In this document: positions 8,625 to 19,735 of the stretch, one piece after another
Layout of the letters: each line of letters begins with the position of its first letter
Numbering within the stretch: the stretch's first letter is position 1
Assembly: GCA_025062045.1 (NCBI GenBank)
Contig: JANXAF010000004.1
Span: 62,001-126,000, forward strand
Source of the DNA: Thermodesulfobacteriota bacterium
Lineage (GTDB): Bacteria; Desulfobacterota; Syntrophorhabdia; Syntrophorhabdales; JANXAF01
Length of the DNA stretch: 64,000 nucleotides
Direction: 5' to 3'
Made by a program: the position numbers and the translations under genes
The notes under the pieces: model-generated
What the model was told of the DNA's origin: nothing
Database searches by the model: none
Seen by the model: only the letters and a program-made list of their open reading frames with translations

Positions 8625-9638
8625 ATGAAAACGAAAGATGTCATTCTCCTTTCGCACGGTGATGGTGGGTTACTCACGCACGAGCTCTTGGAACAGTACT
8701 TCCTGCCGTATATCGGGAATGAACTCCTCCTCCAGATGGACGATGCGACCGCGGTCGATTTAAAAAGCGAAAAGATAGTCATAACGACGGATAGTTACGT
8801 TGTGGATCCAATCTTCTTTCCTGGCGGGGACATAGGTAAGCTCTCTGTTTTTGGCACGGTTAACGATCTTTCAGTTTCAGGTGCAAAACCCCTCTATATC
8901 GCAGCTTCTTTTATTATGGAAGAGGGGCTCGAACTGGAGATTCTTGAAAAGATCGTAATTTCTATGTCTTACGCGTGTAAAGAGGCAAATGTGAGCATAA
9001 TAGCAGGGGATACAAAAGTTGTTGGTAGAAACCAAGTTGACAAGATATTTATAACCACAACCGGAATTGGAGTTCGCTTAAACGGGGTAAGACTCGGAAA
9101 GATGTATATAGAACCCGATGATTCAATAATCGTGAGCGGGCCTCTTGGGAATCATGGGCTTTGCATACTGCTTGAACGGGGAAACTTTAACTTTAGGACA
9201 AAGATTGTAAGTGACTGTGCTCCTTTAAATGGCGTAATAGAGAGGATTCTCAAAGAATTCAAAAAGGTAAAATACATGAGAGATCTAACAAGAGGCGGCC
9301 TTGCCACTTGTCTCAAAGAGATAGCATCATCCATAGGTAGTGTAGACTTCCTATTAGAAGAAGCTGACATCCCGATCGATGAGGAGGTAAAGGGGATATG
9401 TGAGACCTTAGGTTTAGATCCGCTCTATCTCGCAAACGAAGGGAAATTTGTGCTTTTCATTGGAAGAGACGAAGCTCAGAGTGTCTTGAATTTTATGAGA
9501 GATGAACTTGGGCTTAAAGGAGCATCGAAGATAGGGGTAGTGAGAGAAGGGAGTGGAAACGTATTTATGAAAACATTAATCGGCGGGACAAGAAGGCTAA
9601 ACATGCTCTCTGGAACTCCTCTTCCTAGAATTTGTTAA
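8625..9638 (+). CDS. hypE: Hydrogenase maturation factor HypE
   Basis: ATP-dependent dehydratase of the AIR-synthase fold that turns the carbamoyl group received from HypF into a thiocyanate, the source of the cyanide ligands. The protein (337 aa) ends in PRIC; the C-terminal Cys is the acceptor in all HypE proteins. The N-terminal HGDGG and the internal GDTKVV and TRGG segments fit the ATP and phosphate sites. It is the last gene of the hypA-hypE cluster; a 49-bp gap follows before enolase. Confidence 0.95.
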   Translation: MKTKDVILLSHGDGGLLTHELLEQYFLPYIGNELLLQMDDATAVDLKSEKIVITTDSYVVDPIFFPGGDIGKLSVFGTVNDLSVSGAKPLYIAASFIMEEGLELEILEKIVISMSYACKEANVSIIAGDTKVVGRNQVDKIFITTTGIGVRLNGVRLGKMYIEPDDSIIVSGPLGNHGLCILLERGNFNFRTKIVSDCAPLNGVIERILKEFKKVKYMRDLTRGGLATCLKEIASSIGSVDFLLEEADIPIDEEVKGICETLGLDPLYLANEGKFVLFIGRDEAQSVLNFMRDELGLKGASKIGVVREGSGNVFMKTLIGGTRRLNMLSGTPLPRIC

Positions 9639-9669
9639 AGATTTCTTCCAAATGAAGGTTGATTTTTGA

Positions 9670-12216
<2,547 letters not shown>

Positions 12217-12227
<11 letters not shown>

Positions 12228-12408
12228 CGTTGAAAAGAATCTAACTTTTTGCACATGCACCTACGAGCCTTGTTCGAGAAAGGGAAGGTGCTGTGAATGT
12301 GTCATATACCATAGAAAGAAAAAAGAGCTTCCAGGCTGCTTTTTTTCAAAAGAGGCTGAAAGAACCTACGACCGCTCAATAAGGAGGTTCATTCTGGACA
12401 ATAGCTGA
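12217..12408 (+). CDS. Small cysteine-rich protein (DUF6485-like)
   Basis: A 63-residue protein with eight Cys, most in the pattern CTC...C...CCEC, which suggests a bound metal or Fe-S cluster. ATG 12217 is preferred over 12202 because GGAGGAGG lies just ahead of it. It overlaps the LarA homologue by 11 bp and ends 1 bp before the convergent rimM. It looks like the DUF6485 family of anaerobes, which has no known role; the call is from the Cys pattern and size only. Confidence 0.65.
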
Positions 12409-12409
12409 G

Positions 12410-12907
12410 TCATATATACTCTGGTTCTTTCACAATCACAGTTTTTGCTTTGGTGTCAATGGCTCTTACGAAGTCTTCTACCATCGGAATTAGAATCTCC
12501 GTCTCCTTTCCAATTACTAAAACAGGGTTTGCGCCAGTATGGATAATCTCTTTAACTTCCCCAAGGATCCTTCCCTCTTCGTTTTTTACGAGCGAACCAA
12601 TGATTTGGTATTCGTAGTATTCATCCTCCCTTAAGGGAGGAAGGTCCTCTTCTTTTACCTCAAGGATTTTACCCTTTAAAGCTTCAGCCGAGGTTCTGTC
12701 TGATATTTCCTGAAATTTTATTATAAACCTTCCTTCTCTGAACTTTACCCTCTCTACGGTGAGTTTAACTTTTTGTCCAGCCGAACCGTAGTACAACGAG
12801 GTGTATCTTTTAAATTCTTCGTACACCTCGTTGTAGTAAAGGAACTTCACTTCGCCTTTTATACCGTGCGCGGAGAGAACTTTACCGACCGGTATATAAA
12901 GGCTCAT
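12410..12907 (-). CDS. rimM: Ribosome maturation factor RimM
   Basis: Binds S19 and assists 30S head maturation. 165 aa with the N-terminal beta-barrel starting [15 protein letters not shown] and a C-terminal PRC-barrel ([10 protein letters not shown]...). It overlaps khpA by 4 bp. The usual downstream partners trmD and rplS are absent; the convergent DUF6485-like gene ends 1 bp away. An exact 14-bp inverted repeat lies inside the coding sequence (12792-12835). Confidence 0.92.
   Translation of the reverse strand: MSLYIPVGKVLSAHGIKGEVKFLYYNEVYEEFKRYTSLYYGSAGQKVKLTVERVKFREGRFIIKFQEISDRTSAEALKGKILEVKEEDLPPLREDEYYEYQIIGSLVKNEEGRILGEVKEIIHTGANPVLVIGKETEILIPMVEDFVRAIDTKAKTVIVKEPEYI
12792..12835 (-). 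repeat. 14-bp perfect inverted repeat inside rimM
   Basis: Arms 12792-12805 and 12822-12835 are exact reverse complements with a 16-nt loop. In the rimM mRNA they would form a strong hairpin within codons for residues near 25-39. No U-tract follows, so it is not a simple terminator. Confidence 0.7.
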
Positions 12908-13137
12908 TCAATTATCTCGAGCACAGCTCTCTTTTTGACCTTCGTGGAGGCTGCGCTCAGGATGGTCCTCATCGCTCTTGCGGTCCGTCCCTGCTTCCCT
13001 ATGACCTTACCTAGGTCCTCCTTTGAAACGTTGAGTTCGATGACAGAGGTTTTCTCTCCTTCAATCTCCGAAACCCTTACCTGATCAGGATGATCGACCA
13101 AGGCCTTCGCAATGTACTCGATCAACTCTTTTAACAC
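12904..13137 (-). CDS. khpA: KH-domain RNA-binding protein KhpA
   Basis: 77-aa single type II KH domain with the RNA-binding loop GKQG ([16 protein letters not shown]). In other bacteria it pairs with KhpB/Jag and affects cell division and translation. It lies between rpsP and rimM, its typical place, and overlaps rimM by 4 bp. Confidence 0.92.
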   Translation of the reverse strand: MLKELIEYIAKALVDHPDQVRVSEIEGEKTSVIELNVSKEDLGKVIGKQGRTARAMRTILSAASTKVKKRAVLEIIE

Positions 13138-13153
13138 GGCTCCACCTCCATCC

Positions 13154-13414
13154 TTATTTTTGTGTTAATTCGCTCAAAATTCCTTCTCTTTTGAAGATGT
13201 TTTTTACAGTCTCCGTGGGACGAGCACCTTTTTTATACCATTCTATAATTTTTTCCCTGTCGAGGACAATTTTTGAAGGATTGGAAAGAGGATCATAGAA
13301 CCCAACCTTTTCGATAAATCTACCATCCCTTGGCGCCCTGGAATCGGCAACCACAATCCTGTAGAATGGTCTCTTTTTCGTTCCAAAACGTGCAAGCCTA
13401 AACCTAACTGCCAA
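13154..13414 (-). CDS. rpsP: 30S ribosomal protein S16
   Basis: 86-aa primary 30S assembly protein. The N-terminus [22 protein letters not shown] is cut here to the key parts: RLAR, GTKKRP and FYRIVVADS, followed by [12 protein letters not shown], all family signatures. A GGAGG ribosome site precedes the ATG. It follows ffh by 12 bp. Confidence 0.96.
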   Translation of the reverse strand: MAVRFRLARFGTKKRPFYRIVVADSRAPRDGRFIEKVGFYDPLSNPSKIVLDREKIIEWYKKGARPTETVKNIFKREGILSELTQK

Positions 13415-13426
13415 GATAACACCTCC

Positions 13427-14737
13427 TCACGGAAAAGGTATTTTCGACCCAAAACCTTTAAAGCTGCCTTTGGAAAGGCTCTTAATCATTTTTTTCAGCT
13501 CGCTATACTTTCTTAGGAGCTCATTTACATCCTGAACGGTCGTTCCGCTACCTTTTGCTATCCTCAGTCTTCTACTGCCATCTATTATGTGAGGATAGAG
13601 CCTTTCCTTTTTCGTCATAGAGTTTATTATCGCCTCCATCTTTTTCAACTCTTTTTCCGTCTCTTCGATCTTCACAATCTTCTTGAACTTTGAAAAACCA
13701 GGAATCATACTGAGAACCGACTCTAAAGATCCGAGTTTTCTCAATTGTATGATCTGTTCCTTGAAATCCTCGAGAGTAAATTCGTCTCTCTTGAGTTTTC
13801 TTTCAAGCTCCTTCGCTTTTCTTTCTTCAAAAGCTTCTTGAGCCTTTTCAACGAGAGTGATTATGTCACCCATCCCCAGGATGCGGGAAGCTATCCTTTC
13901 TGGATGGAACTGCTCTATGGCATCGAGTTTCTCACCTGTGCCTATGAACTTGATCGGTTTGCCAACGGTTGCCCTTATCGAAAGCGCAGCCCCACCCCGG
14001 GCGTCTCCATCAAGTTTTGTAAGGATAAAGCCGGTTACACCTATTTTCTCGTCAAAGGCCTTCGCAATATTTACGGCATCCTGGCCTGTCATGCCATCGA
14101 GAACTAAAAGAACTTCTGAAGGGGAAAGCACATTTTTCTGTTCCACGAGTTCCGAAAGAAGCTCCTCATCTATATGAAGCCTTCCGGCCGTATCTATTAT
14201 CAAGACATCACAGTAGCTCTTTATCGCGTACTCTTTTAGGCTCGCAAGCTTTGAGTCGGAGTAAAAAGGAACGTTTATCTGGGAAGCGAGCTTTTTTAGC
14301 TGATCGATAGCGGCAGGTCTTCTTACGTCAGTCGCTACGAGCAATGGCCTTCTACCCTTCTTTTTTAGAAATAGAGCTAGCTTTCCGGCTGTTGTGGTTT
14401 TTCCTGATCCCTGAAGCCCAATTAACATAATGGAATGCGGAGAAGGACCCGAAAAACTAAGGGGTACATTCGAACCTCCAAGTAACTCGCGAAGCTCATC
14501 GTAGACGATCTTAACAAATAGTTGACCTGGGGTTATGCTTGTTAGTACTCCCTGCCCTATGGCCTTATCTTTAACCTTATCCAGGAACTCCTTTACTACT
14601 TTATAGTTGACATCGGCCTCAAGTAAGGCGACCCTTACATCTCTTAAGGCCTCTTTTATGTTGTCCTCTGTTAGTTTTCCGTGCCCTTTTACCTTCTTTA
14701 TTATCGACTCAAACCTTTCCTGCAATCTTTCGAACAT
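13427..14737 (-). CDS. ffh: Signal recognition particle protein Ffh (SRP54)
   Basis: GTPase that targets nascent membrane proteins to FtsY at the membrane. 436 aa in N-G-M order: N domain helices, G domain with GLQGSGKTTTAGKLA, DTAGR and TKLDGDARGG, and an M domain with a Met-rich groove (MIPGFSKF) and the RNA-binding GSGTTVQDVN. It is the first gene of ffh-rpsP-khpA-rimM. A TTGACT-17-TAAGAT promoter ends 8 nt from the ATG and no ribosome site is seen, so the mRNA may be leaderless. Confidence 0.96.
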   Translation of the reverse strand: MFERLQERFESIIKKVKGHGKLTEDNIKEALRDVRVALLEADVNYKVVKEFLDKVKDKAIGQGVLTSITPGQLFVKIVYDELRELLGGSNVPLSFSGPSPHSIMLIGLQGSGKTTTAGKLALFLKKKGRRPLLVATDVRRPAAIDQLKKLASQINVPFYSDSKLASLKEYAIKSYCDVLIIDTAGRLHIDEELLSELVEQKNVLSPSEVLLVLDGMTGQDAVNIAKAFDEKIGVTGFILTKLDGDARGGAALSIRATVGKPIKFIGTGEKLDAIEQFHPERIASRILGMGDIITLVEKAQEAFEERKAKELERKLKRDEFTLEDFKEQIIQLRKLGSLESVLSMIPGFSKFKKIVKIEETEKELKKMEAIINSMTKKERLYPHIIDGSRRLRIAKGSGTTVQDVNELLRKYSELKKMIKSLSKGSFKGFGSKIPFP

Positions 14738-14745
14738 GACTCATA

Positions 14746-14774
14746 ATCTTAATAGAAAAGCCAGGATTAGTCAA
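14746..14774 (-). promoter_or_regulatory. Sigma70-like promoter of the ffh operon
   Basis: On the minus strand TTGACT (14774-14769), a 17-bp spacer, then TAAGAT (14751-14746). Only 8 nt separate the -10 box from the ffh ATG at 14737, so transcription should begin at or within two bases of the start codon. Confidence 0.6.
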
Positions 14775-14809
14775 CGGGTGGCCTTTATGCTTCATTTTTT
14801 ATCAGGGAA

Positions 14810-14839
14810 TTGAAAGGTTTTAAAGATTCGTTGTATTAT
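14810..14839 (+). promoter_or_regulatory. Sigma70-like promoter of the S41 protease gene
   Basis: TTGAAA (14810-14815), 18-bp spacer, TATTAT (14834-14839), followed by a ribosome site AAAGGAGAG before ATG 14862. It is divergent from the ffh promoter in the same 124-bp gap. Confidence 0.5.
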
Positions 14840-14861
14840 TCTTTTCGAAAGGAGAGAGAAC

Positions 14862-16103
14862 ATGAACCGAAAGATAAAGATCTTATTTAGCAGCTCCCTC
14901 ATAGTCATATTCCTTTTGGGCTTCATACTGGGAGCCCACGGCAAAAGGACAGAAAGACCGGCAGAAAAAGAGGAGATTTACGAATACCTAAAGACTTTTT
15001 CCCATGTCATAGAACTTGTAAAGAAGAACTATGTGGAAGATGTGAAAGATAGAGATATCGTGTATTCCGCAATAAAAGGGATACTGGGATCTTTGGATCC
15101 CCACTCCGCATTTCTAGATCCGGAGACGTACAAAGAGATGCAAAGCGAAACTAAAGGGGAATTTGGAGGGATAGGTATAGAGATCACGATAAAGGATGGG
15201 CTTCCTACCGTTATAACCGCAATAGAGGATACACCAGCAAGTAAAGCAGGGCTTCAACCTGGTGACCACATACTGAGGATAGATGGAAAGTCCACAAAGA
15301 ATATGGGCCTTATGGAAGTAGTTCGGTTAATAAGGGGAGAAAAGGGAAAGCCTGTAACGCTCACCATCATGAGGGAAGGATTTACATCGCCTAAAGACAT
15401 AACTATTGTCAGGGACATAATAAGGGTAAAGAGTGTAAAACATCGTCTGATCGAAAAAGAATACGGCTACATAAAAATAACCCAGTTCCAGGAAAGGACA
15501 TTGGAGGATTTGAGAAAAGCTATAAATGAGCTGACAAAAAGTTCAGGAGGTATAAAAGGGCTCGTTCTAGATCTGAGAAACAATCCCGGAGGACTTTTGG
15601 ATCAGGCTGTTTCTGTGGCAGATGAGTTTTTAAAGGAAGGACTTATCGTATCGATTGAGGGAAGAAACAGAGAGAGCAAGATGAGGTTCTTTGCTGAGAA
15701 AGAGGATGCTTATTTGGGTCCTCTCGTTGTTCTCGTGAATGAGGGGAGTGCAAGCGCATCAGAGATCGTTGCGGGGGCGTTGCAGGATCATAAGCGAGCA
15801 ATTATAGTCGGAACGAAGACATTCGGAAAAGGTTCTGTGCAAACGATCTTTCCTTTGGGTGATGGATCTGCCGTAAAGCTCACAACGGCAAAGTATTTTA
15901 CCCCGAAGGGAAGATCCATACAGAAGGAAGGTATAACACCGGATATCACAATCGAAAAGGATATTGGAAGAATAAGAAGCCAGGATAGAAAAGATAAAGA
16001 TGTGAGAAGGCAGGAAGATGATTCTAAAGAAGATCAGGAAGATTTCCAGCTTTATATGGCCATGCAGATACTTAAAAGCTGGGATTCACTAAGGGGTAAA
16101 TGA
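14862..16103 (+). CDS. C-terminal processing peptidase, S41 family (CtpA/Prc)
   Basis: Envelope serine protease that trims or degrades proteins from their C-termini. 413 aa: an N-terminal membrane anchor or signal (residues 6-25), a PDZ domain (about 95-180, with GGIGIEI) and the S41 catalytic core. The Ser lies in GSASASE (residues 295-301) and Lys323 in TFGKGSVQ forms the Ser-Lys dyad. The tail after residue 370 is highly charged. It stands alone between its own promoter and the FprA gene. Confidence 0.92.
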   Translation: MNRKIKILFSSSLIVIFLLGFILGAHGKRTERPAEKEEIYEYLKTFSHVIELVKKNYVEDVKDRDIVYSAIKGILGSLDPHSAFLDPETYKEMQSETKGEFGGIGIEITIKDGLPTVITAIEDTPASKAGLQPGDHILRIDGKSTKNMGLMEVVRLIRGEKGKPVTLTIMREGFTSPKDITIVRDIIRVKSVKHRLIEKEYGYIKITQFQERTLEDLRKAINELTKSSGGIKGLVLDLRNNPGGLLDQAVSVADEFLKEGLIVSIEGRNRESKMRFFAEKEDAYLGPLVVLVNEGSASASEIVAGALQDHKRAIIVGTKTFGKGSVQTIFPLGDGSAVKLTTAKYFTPKGRSIQKEGITPDITIEKDIGRIRSQDRKDKDVRRQEDDSKEDQEDFQLYMAMQILKSWDSLRGK

Positions 16104-16209
16104 CGGCTTATTTAAAGAACAATCCTAGTCCTGCCAAGTCTGGGTCTTCCAATCGATTCTTATGGAGTTACCGAATTCTTGAGTAAAAATAATTTAAACC
16201 TCTCTTTGC

Positions 16210-16238
16210 TTGATATTTGAACCCTCTTCCTTTAAGAT
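16210..16238 (+). promoter_or_regulatory. Putative promoter of the FprA-FeoB pair
   Basis: TTGATA (16210-16215), 17-bp spacer, TAAGAT (16233-16238). The rest of the 161-bp gap 16104-16264 shows no gene or clear terminator. Confidence 0.4.
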
Positions 16239-16264
16239 TTCTTAAAAAAATTGGGAGGTGGCAT

Positions 16265-17488
16265 GTGAAACCAATAAAAGTTTCCGAGGATCTGTATTGG
16301 GTTGGAGCGATAGACTACGGTGTTAGGGATTTTCACGGATACGTAACTAAGAATGGCACGACTTACAACAACTACCTTCTCGTAGACAGGGACGTTACAC
16401 TTTTTGATGCTGTACACAAGGACTTTTTCCACGTGAGCATCGACAACATCCGTAGTATAGTCGATCCGAAAGAGATAAAGAATTTTGTCGTAAACCACAT
16501 TGAGCCTGATCATTCCGGTGCGATTGAGGCTTTTCTCAGAGAGATGCCTCAAGCGACTGTCTTCATAACAGAAAGAGGAAAAAAGGGATTAAAAAGGATG
16601 TTCGATATTCCGGAAGAGAGGATCAAGGTCGTAAAGAACGGAGAAAGCCTCAACACAGGAAAATACACCCTTTTATTTATAGAAACGCCGATGCTTCACT
16701 GGCCAGACTCGATGGTCACATACATAACCGAACTTAAAACGCTTATAACCCAAGACGCATTCGGTTTTCACTTTGCCTCCACGTGTCGGTTCGATGATGA
16801 GTTTGTGAAAACGTACTCAGAGTATGAGCTCGAAGATGCCATTTACGACTACTACGCGAACATACTTATGCCATTTGGAAATCTGATTCTTAAAAAGGTC
16901 GAAGATATAACGAAACTAGGGATAGAGATAAAGATCATCGCTCCTGATCATGGAGTAATCTGGAGGAGTAATCCGGAAAAGGTTTTAAAACTCTATACCC
17001 AAATGGCAGAAGGTAAAGCCGAATGTTCGATAACGATAATCTACGATACCATGTGGCACGCAACGGAACGAATGGTCTTTCCAATAGTTAAAGGAATCGA
17101 GGACGAGGGTGTAAAAACGAAGGTTGTAAAGCTTAGATCGAGTCCTATGAGTGAAGCAGTTAAAGAATTCTGGAAAGGAAGAGGAATGCTTGTTGGGACA
17201 CCAACCTTGAACAATTCAATGTTTCCATCGGTTGCAGAGTTCCTCTATTACCTTTCCGGGCTGAAACCCCGCCTAAGAATGGCAGGAGCTTTTGGAAGCT
17301 ACGGATGGTCAGGAGGTGGGGTAAAGGATGCATACGAGTATCTAAAAAAGATGGGGCTTGAGACTGTGGAACCTGGCATTGAGATAAACTACGGACCCAC
17401 AGAAGAGGACAAAAAGGCATGTTACGAATTCGGTAGGACATTCGCCAAAAAAGTTAGGGAGTATCACAGATCAATTGAAGGGAAATAA
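16265..17488 (+). CDS. A-type flavoprotein / flavodiiron protein FprA
   Basis: Cytosolic flavodiiron protein (407 aa) that reduces O2 to water or NO to N2O, an oxygen-defence enzyme of anaerobes. GTG 16265 is taken as start because GGGAGG (16253-16258) lies ahead; the longer TTG start at 16217 has no site. The metallo-beta-lactamase half carries the diiron ligands NHIEPDH and, later, APDHG. The C-terminal flavodoxin half has a T-x-W-H-x-T phosphate loop (YDTMWHAT). No rubredoxin domain is fused. It overlaps feoB by 14 bp. Confidence 0.92.
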   Translation: MKPIKVSEDLYWVGAIDYGVRDFHGYVTKNGTTYNNYLLVDRDVTLFDAVHKDFFHVSIDNIRSIVDPKEIKNFVVNHIEPDHSGAIEAFLREMPQATVFITERGKKGLKRMFDIPEERIKVVKNGESLNTGKYTLLFIETPMLHWPDSMVTYITELKTLITQDAFGFHFASTCRFDDEFVKTYSEYELEDAIYDYYANILMPFGNLILKKVEDITKLGIEIKIIAPDHGVIWRSNPEKVLKLYTQMAEGKAECSITIIYDTMWHATERMVFPIVKGIEDEGVKTKVVKLRSSPMSEAVKEFWKGRGMLVGTPTLNNSMFPSVAEFLYYLSGLKPRLRMAGAFGSYGWSGGGVKDAYEYLKKMGLETVEPGIEINYGPTEEDKKACYEFGRTFAKKVREYHRSIEGK

Positions 17489-19730
17489 CACTCTAGCCGA
17501 GAAAGATTTATCCCCCCTCCTTTCTCTTGATGAAGGAGAGGAGGGGATCGTTGAGAGGATCCTTGGTGGGGAACGGCTGATCGCCCGACTTGCGGGACTT
17601 GGAATTACAGAAGGTGTCCACCTAAAAGTAACGAGGAACATTCAAGGACTCCTAATAGTTATCGCGAGTGATACTCGTATCGCATTGGGAAGGGGGGAAG
17701 CAAAAAAGATACTTGTAAAAAAGCTCGAAACCAAAAAAGAGGAGAGTATCGAAAAGAAGCATCTTCTCGTTGCCCTCGCAGGCCAGCCTAATGTGGGAAA
17801 ATCGACAGTCTTCAACGTTCTTACGGGTCTTTCTCAACACATAGGCAACTGGCCTGGAAAAACAGTTGAAAAAAAAGAAGGCATCTACACATCCGATGGA
17901 GTAACGATGACCATTGTAGACCTTCCTGGGACGTACAGCTTGAGTTCTTTTTCGGAAGAGGAGAAAATAGCGAGGGACTTCATACTTAAAGAAAAACCAG
18001 ATGTGATAGCCTTGATCGTTAATGCACAGGCCCTTGAAAGGAGCCTTTATCTCTTGTCAGAACTTCTCCTTCTTGGCCCTCCGGTCGTACTGGGAGTCAA
18101 CATGCTCGATGTGGCGGAAGCCCAAGGAATAAACGTGGATATCGAGGCCTTAAGGGAATCACTTGGGATTCCAGTAGTTCCGATGATTGCAACGAAAAAC
18201 AAGGGGATTAAAGAACTTGTGCGCGAAATCAGAAAAGTCGCGGAAAAGAAAGTAACTTATAGACCGAAATTGCCTGAAGTTGCCAAAAACCATGCGGAAA
18301 TGTTCGAGAATCTTTTAAAGTTACTCGATGACCACATCCCGGAAACCTACCCTAAGGCCTGGGTTGCAACAAAACTCATGGAAGGCGACAGAGATGTGAC
18401 AGAGGAAGTTGAGAGAAATGTTCCCATCGCCGTCTGGAATGAGATAAAAAAGATCCTTACAGAGCACGAAGACGCTTTACGGGCAGTGGTTGGTGGTAGA
18501 TACGATTGGATAGAGAAAGTAACAAGATCTGCGATAAAGAGATTCAAACCGGGACAGGTTCTTTTAACGGACAGGATCGACCATATTCTTACCTATCCAA
18601 TGTTTGGAATTCCTGTGCTTATCGGTGTTCTTGGATTGGTCTTCGGTTTGACATATAAATTAGGACTTCCCATACAGACATTGCTGGAGACGGCGTTCGT
18701 TAACCTTGGAAAAACTCTAGAACCTTTTCTTAAAGTTGGACCTAGCTGGGTGGAAGGGCTTTTCATTGAAGGGATTCTGGCTGGGGTTGGATCTGTCCTG
18801 TCCTTTGTGCCAATACTCATCATATTCTTCGTCGCCCTCTCCTTCCTTGAAGATACAGGTTACATAGCAAGAGTGGCCTTCGTTATGGACAGATTCATGC
18901 ACGTGCTCGGATTACACGGAAAAAGCTTCTTACCTTTATGTCTTGGCTTCGGTTGCAATGTTCCGGCAGTGCTTGCGAGCCGCATTGTTGAGTCGAGGAA
19001 GGCACAGCTTCTCACAATATTTTTAAGTCCTTTTGTTCCTTGTGTTGGTCGGCTAAGTGTTTTGACGTTTCTGTGCGGGGCTATCTTCTTTGAAAAAGCA
19101 GCGTTAATAATGTGGCTTTTGGTTACGGTAAACATACTTGTACTGGTATCTGTGGGAATAGTCTTCAGTAAATTCCTCAAGCTTGAATCCATCCCATTTA
19201 TCATGGAGTTACCTTTATACCACAAGCCGAGTTTCAAGAATATTTTTGCTGCAGTGACGGGCAGGGTACTCTCCTTTGTGAAAAAGGCAGGGAGTGTAAT
19301 CTTGATCTTCTCAGTGGTCCTTTGGGTTCTTTCGAGCTTTCCCGGAAAGGATCTGGAGGAGAGTTACCTAGCGAAGATTGGAAAAGGGATGGAGAGTATA
19401 GGCCATGTTTTTGGGCTCGACTGGAAACTCACAGTCGCCCTCATCTCCAGCGTTGTTGCAAAGGAAAACAGTATTGCCACCCTCGGGATCCTCTACGGAG
19501 CAGGTGAAGAGGGGCTTAGAAAAGTTATATCCGAAAACATAAAAAGACCGTCATTGCTCTCCTTTTTGGTGATCCTTATGCTCTTTCTTCCCTGTGTGCC
19601 CACATCTGCTGTGCTTATGACTGAGATCGGAAGTAAAAGATGGTTTTTGGTTCTCTTCTCTGTTATGCTCTGTGTTTCTTTGGGCGCAGGCTTTTTAGCC
19701 TATAGGATTGCCCTCCTTTTTGAACTTTGA
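17475..19730 (+). CDS. feoB: Ferrous iron transporter FeoB with fused N-terminal FeoA domain
   Basis: Fe(II) uptake GTPase of the inner membrane, 751 aa. Residues about 10-80 are a FeoA-like SH3 domain (EGEEGIVERI...LGITEG...RIALGRGEA). Then comes the G domain with GQPNVGKST, DLPGTYSLSS and NMLD, and two Gate/core regions with the conserved Cys motifs LGFGCNVPA and PFVPCVGRL and about eight to ten membrane helices. FeoA is usually a separate gene. The TTG start at 17475 has no clear ribosome site and may be translationally coupled to FprA; the start is uncertain. Iron uptake beside an O2-scavenging protein fits an iron-rich anaerobic life. Confidence 0.93.
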   Translation: MKGNNTLAEKDLSPLLSLDEGEEGIVERILGGERLIARLAGLGITEGVHLKVTRNIQGLLIVIASDTRIALGRGEAKKILVKKLETKKEESIEKKHLLVALAGQPNVGKSTVFNVLTGLSQHIGNWPGKTVEKKEGIYTSDGVTMTIVDLPGTYSLSSFSEEEKIARDFILKEKPDVIALIVNAQALERSLYLLSELLLLGPPVVLGVNMLDVAEAQGINVDIEALRESLGIPVVPMIATKNKGIKELVREIRKVAEKKVTYRPKLPEVAKNHAEMFENLLKLLDDHIPETYPKAWVATKLMEGDRDVTEEVERNVPIAVWNEIKKILTEHEDALRAVVGGRYDWIEKVTRSAIKRFKPGQVLLTDRIDHILTYPMFGIPVLIGVLGLVFGLTYKLGLPIQTLLETAFVNLGKTLEPFLKVGPSWVEGLFIEGILAGVGSVLSFVPILIIFFVALSFLEDTGYIARVAFVMDRFMHVLGLHGKSFLPLCLGFGCNVPAVLASRIVESRKAQLLTIFLSPFVPCVGRLSVLTFLCGAIFFEKAALIMWLLVTVNILVLVSVGIVFSKFLKLESIPFIMELPLYHKPSFKNIFAAVTGRVLSFVKKAGSVILIFSVVLWVLSSFPGKDLEESYLAKIGKGMESIGHVFGLDWKLTVALISSVVAKENSIATLGILYGAGEEGLRKVISENIKRPSLLSFLVILMLFLPCVPTSAVLMTEIGSKRWFLVLFSVMLCVSLGAGFLAYRIALLFEL

Positions 19731-19735
19731 TGCTG

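Noticed and set aside
13745-14177. Open frames opposite ffh on the plus strand.
   Set aside because: They lie wholly inside a conserved gene, have no ribosome site and show no domain; they are codon-use shadows. The same holds for frames opposite the MetF, MetV and GltD fusion genes.
14738-14861. Small RNA or riboswitch in the gap between ffh and the S41 protease.
   Set aside because: The two divergent promoters account for nearly the whole gap, and no stable conserved fold was seen.
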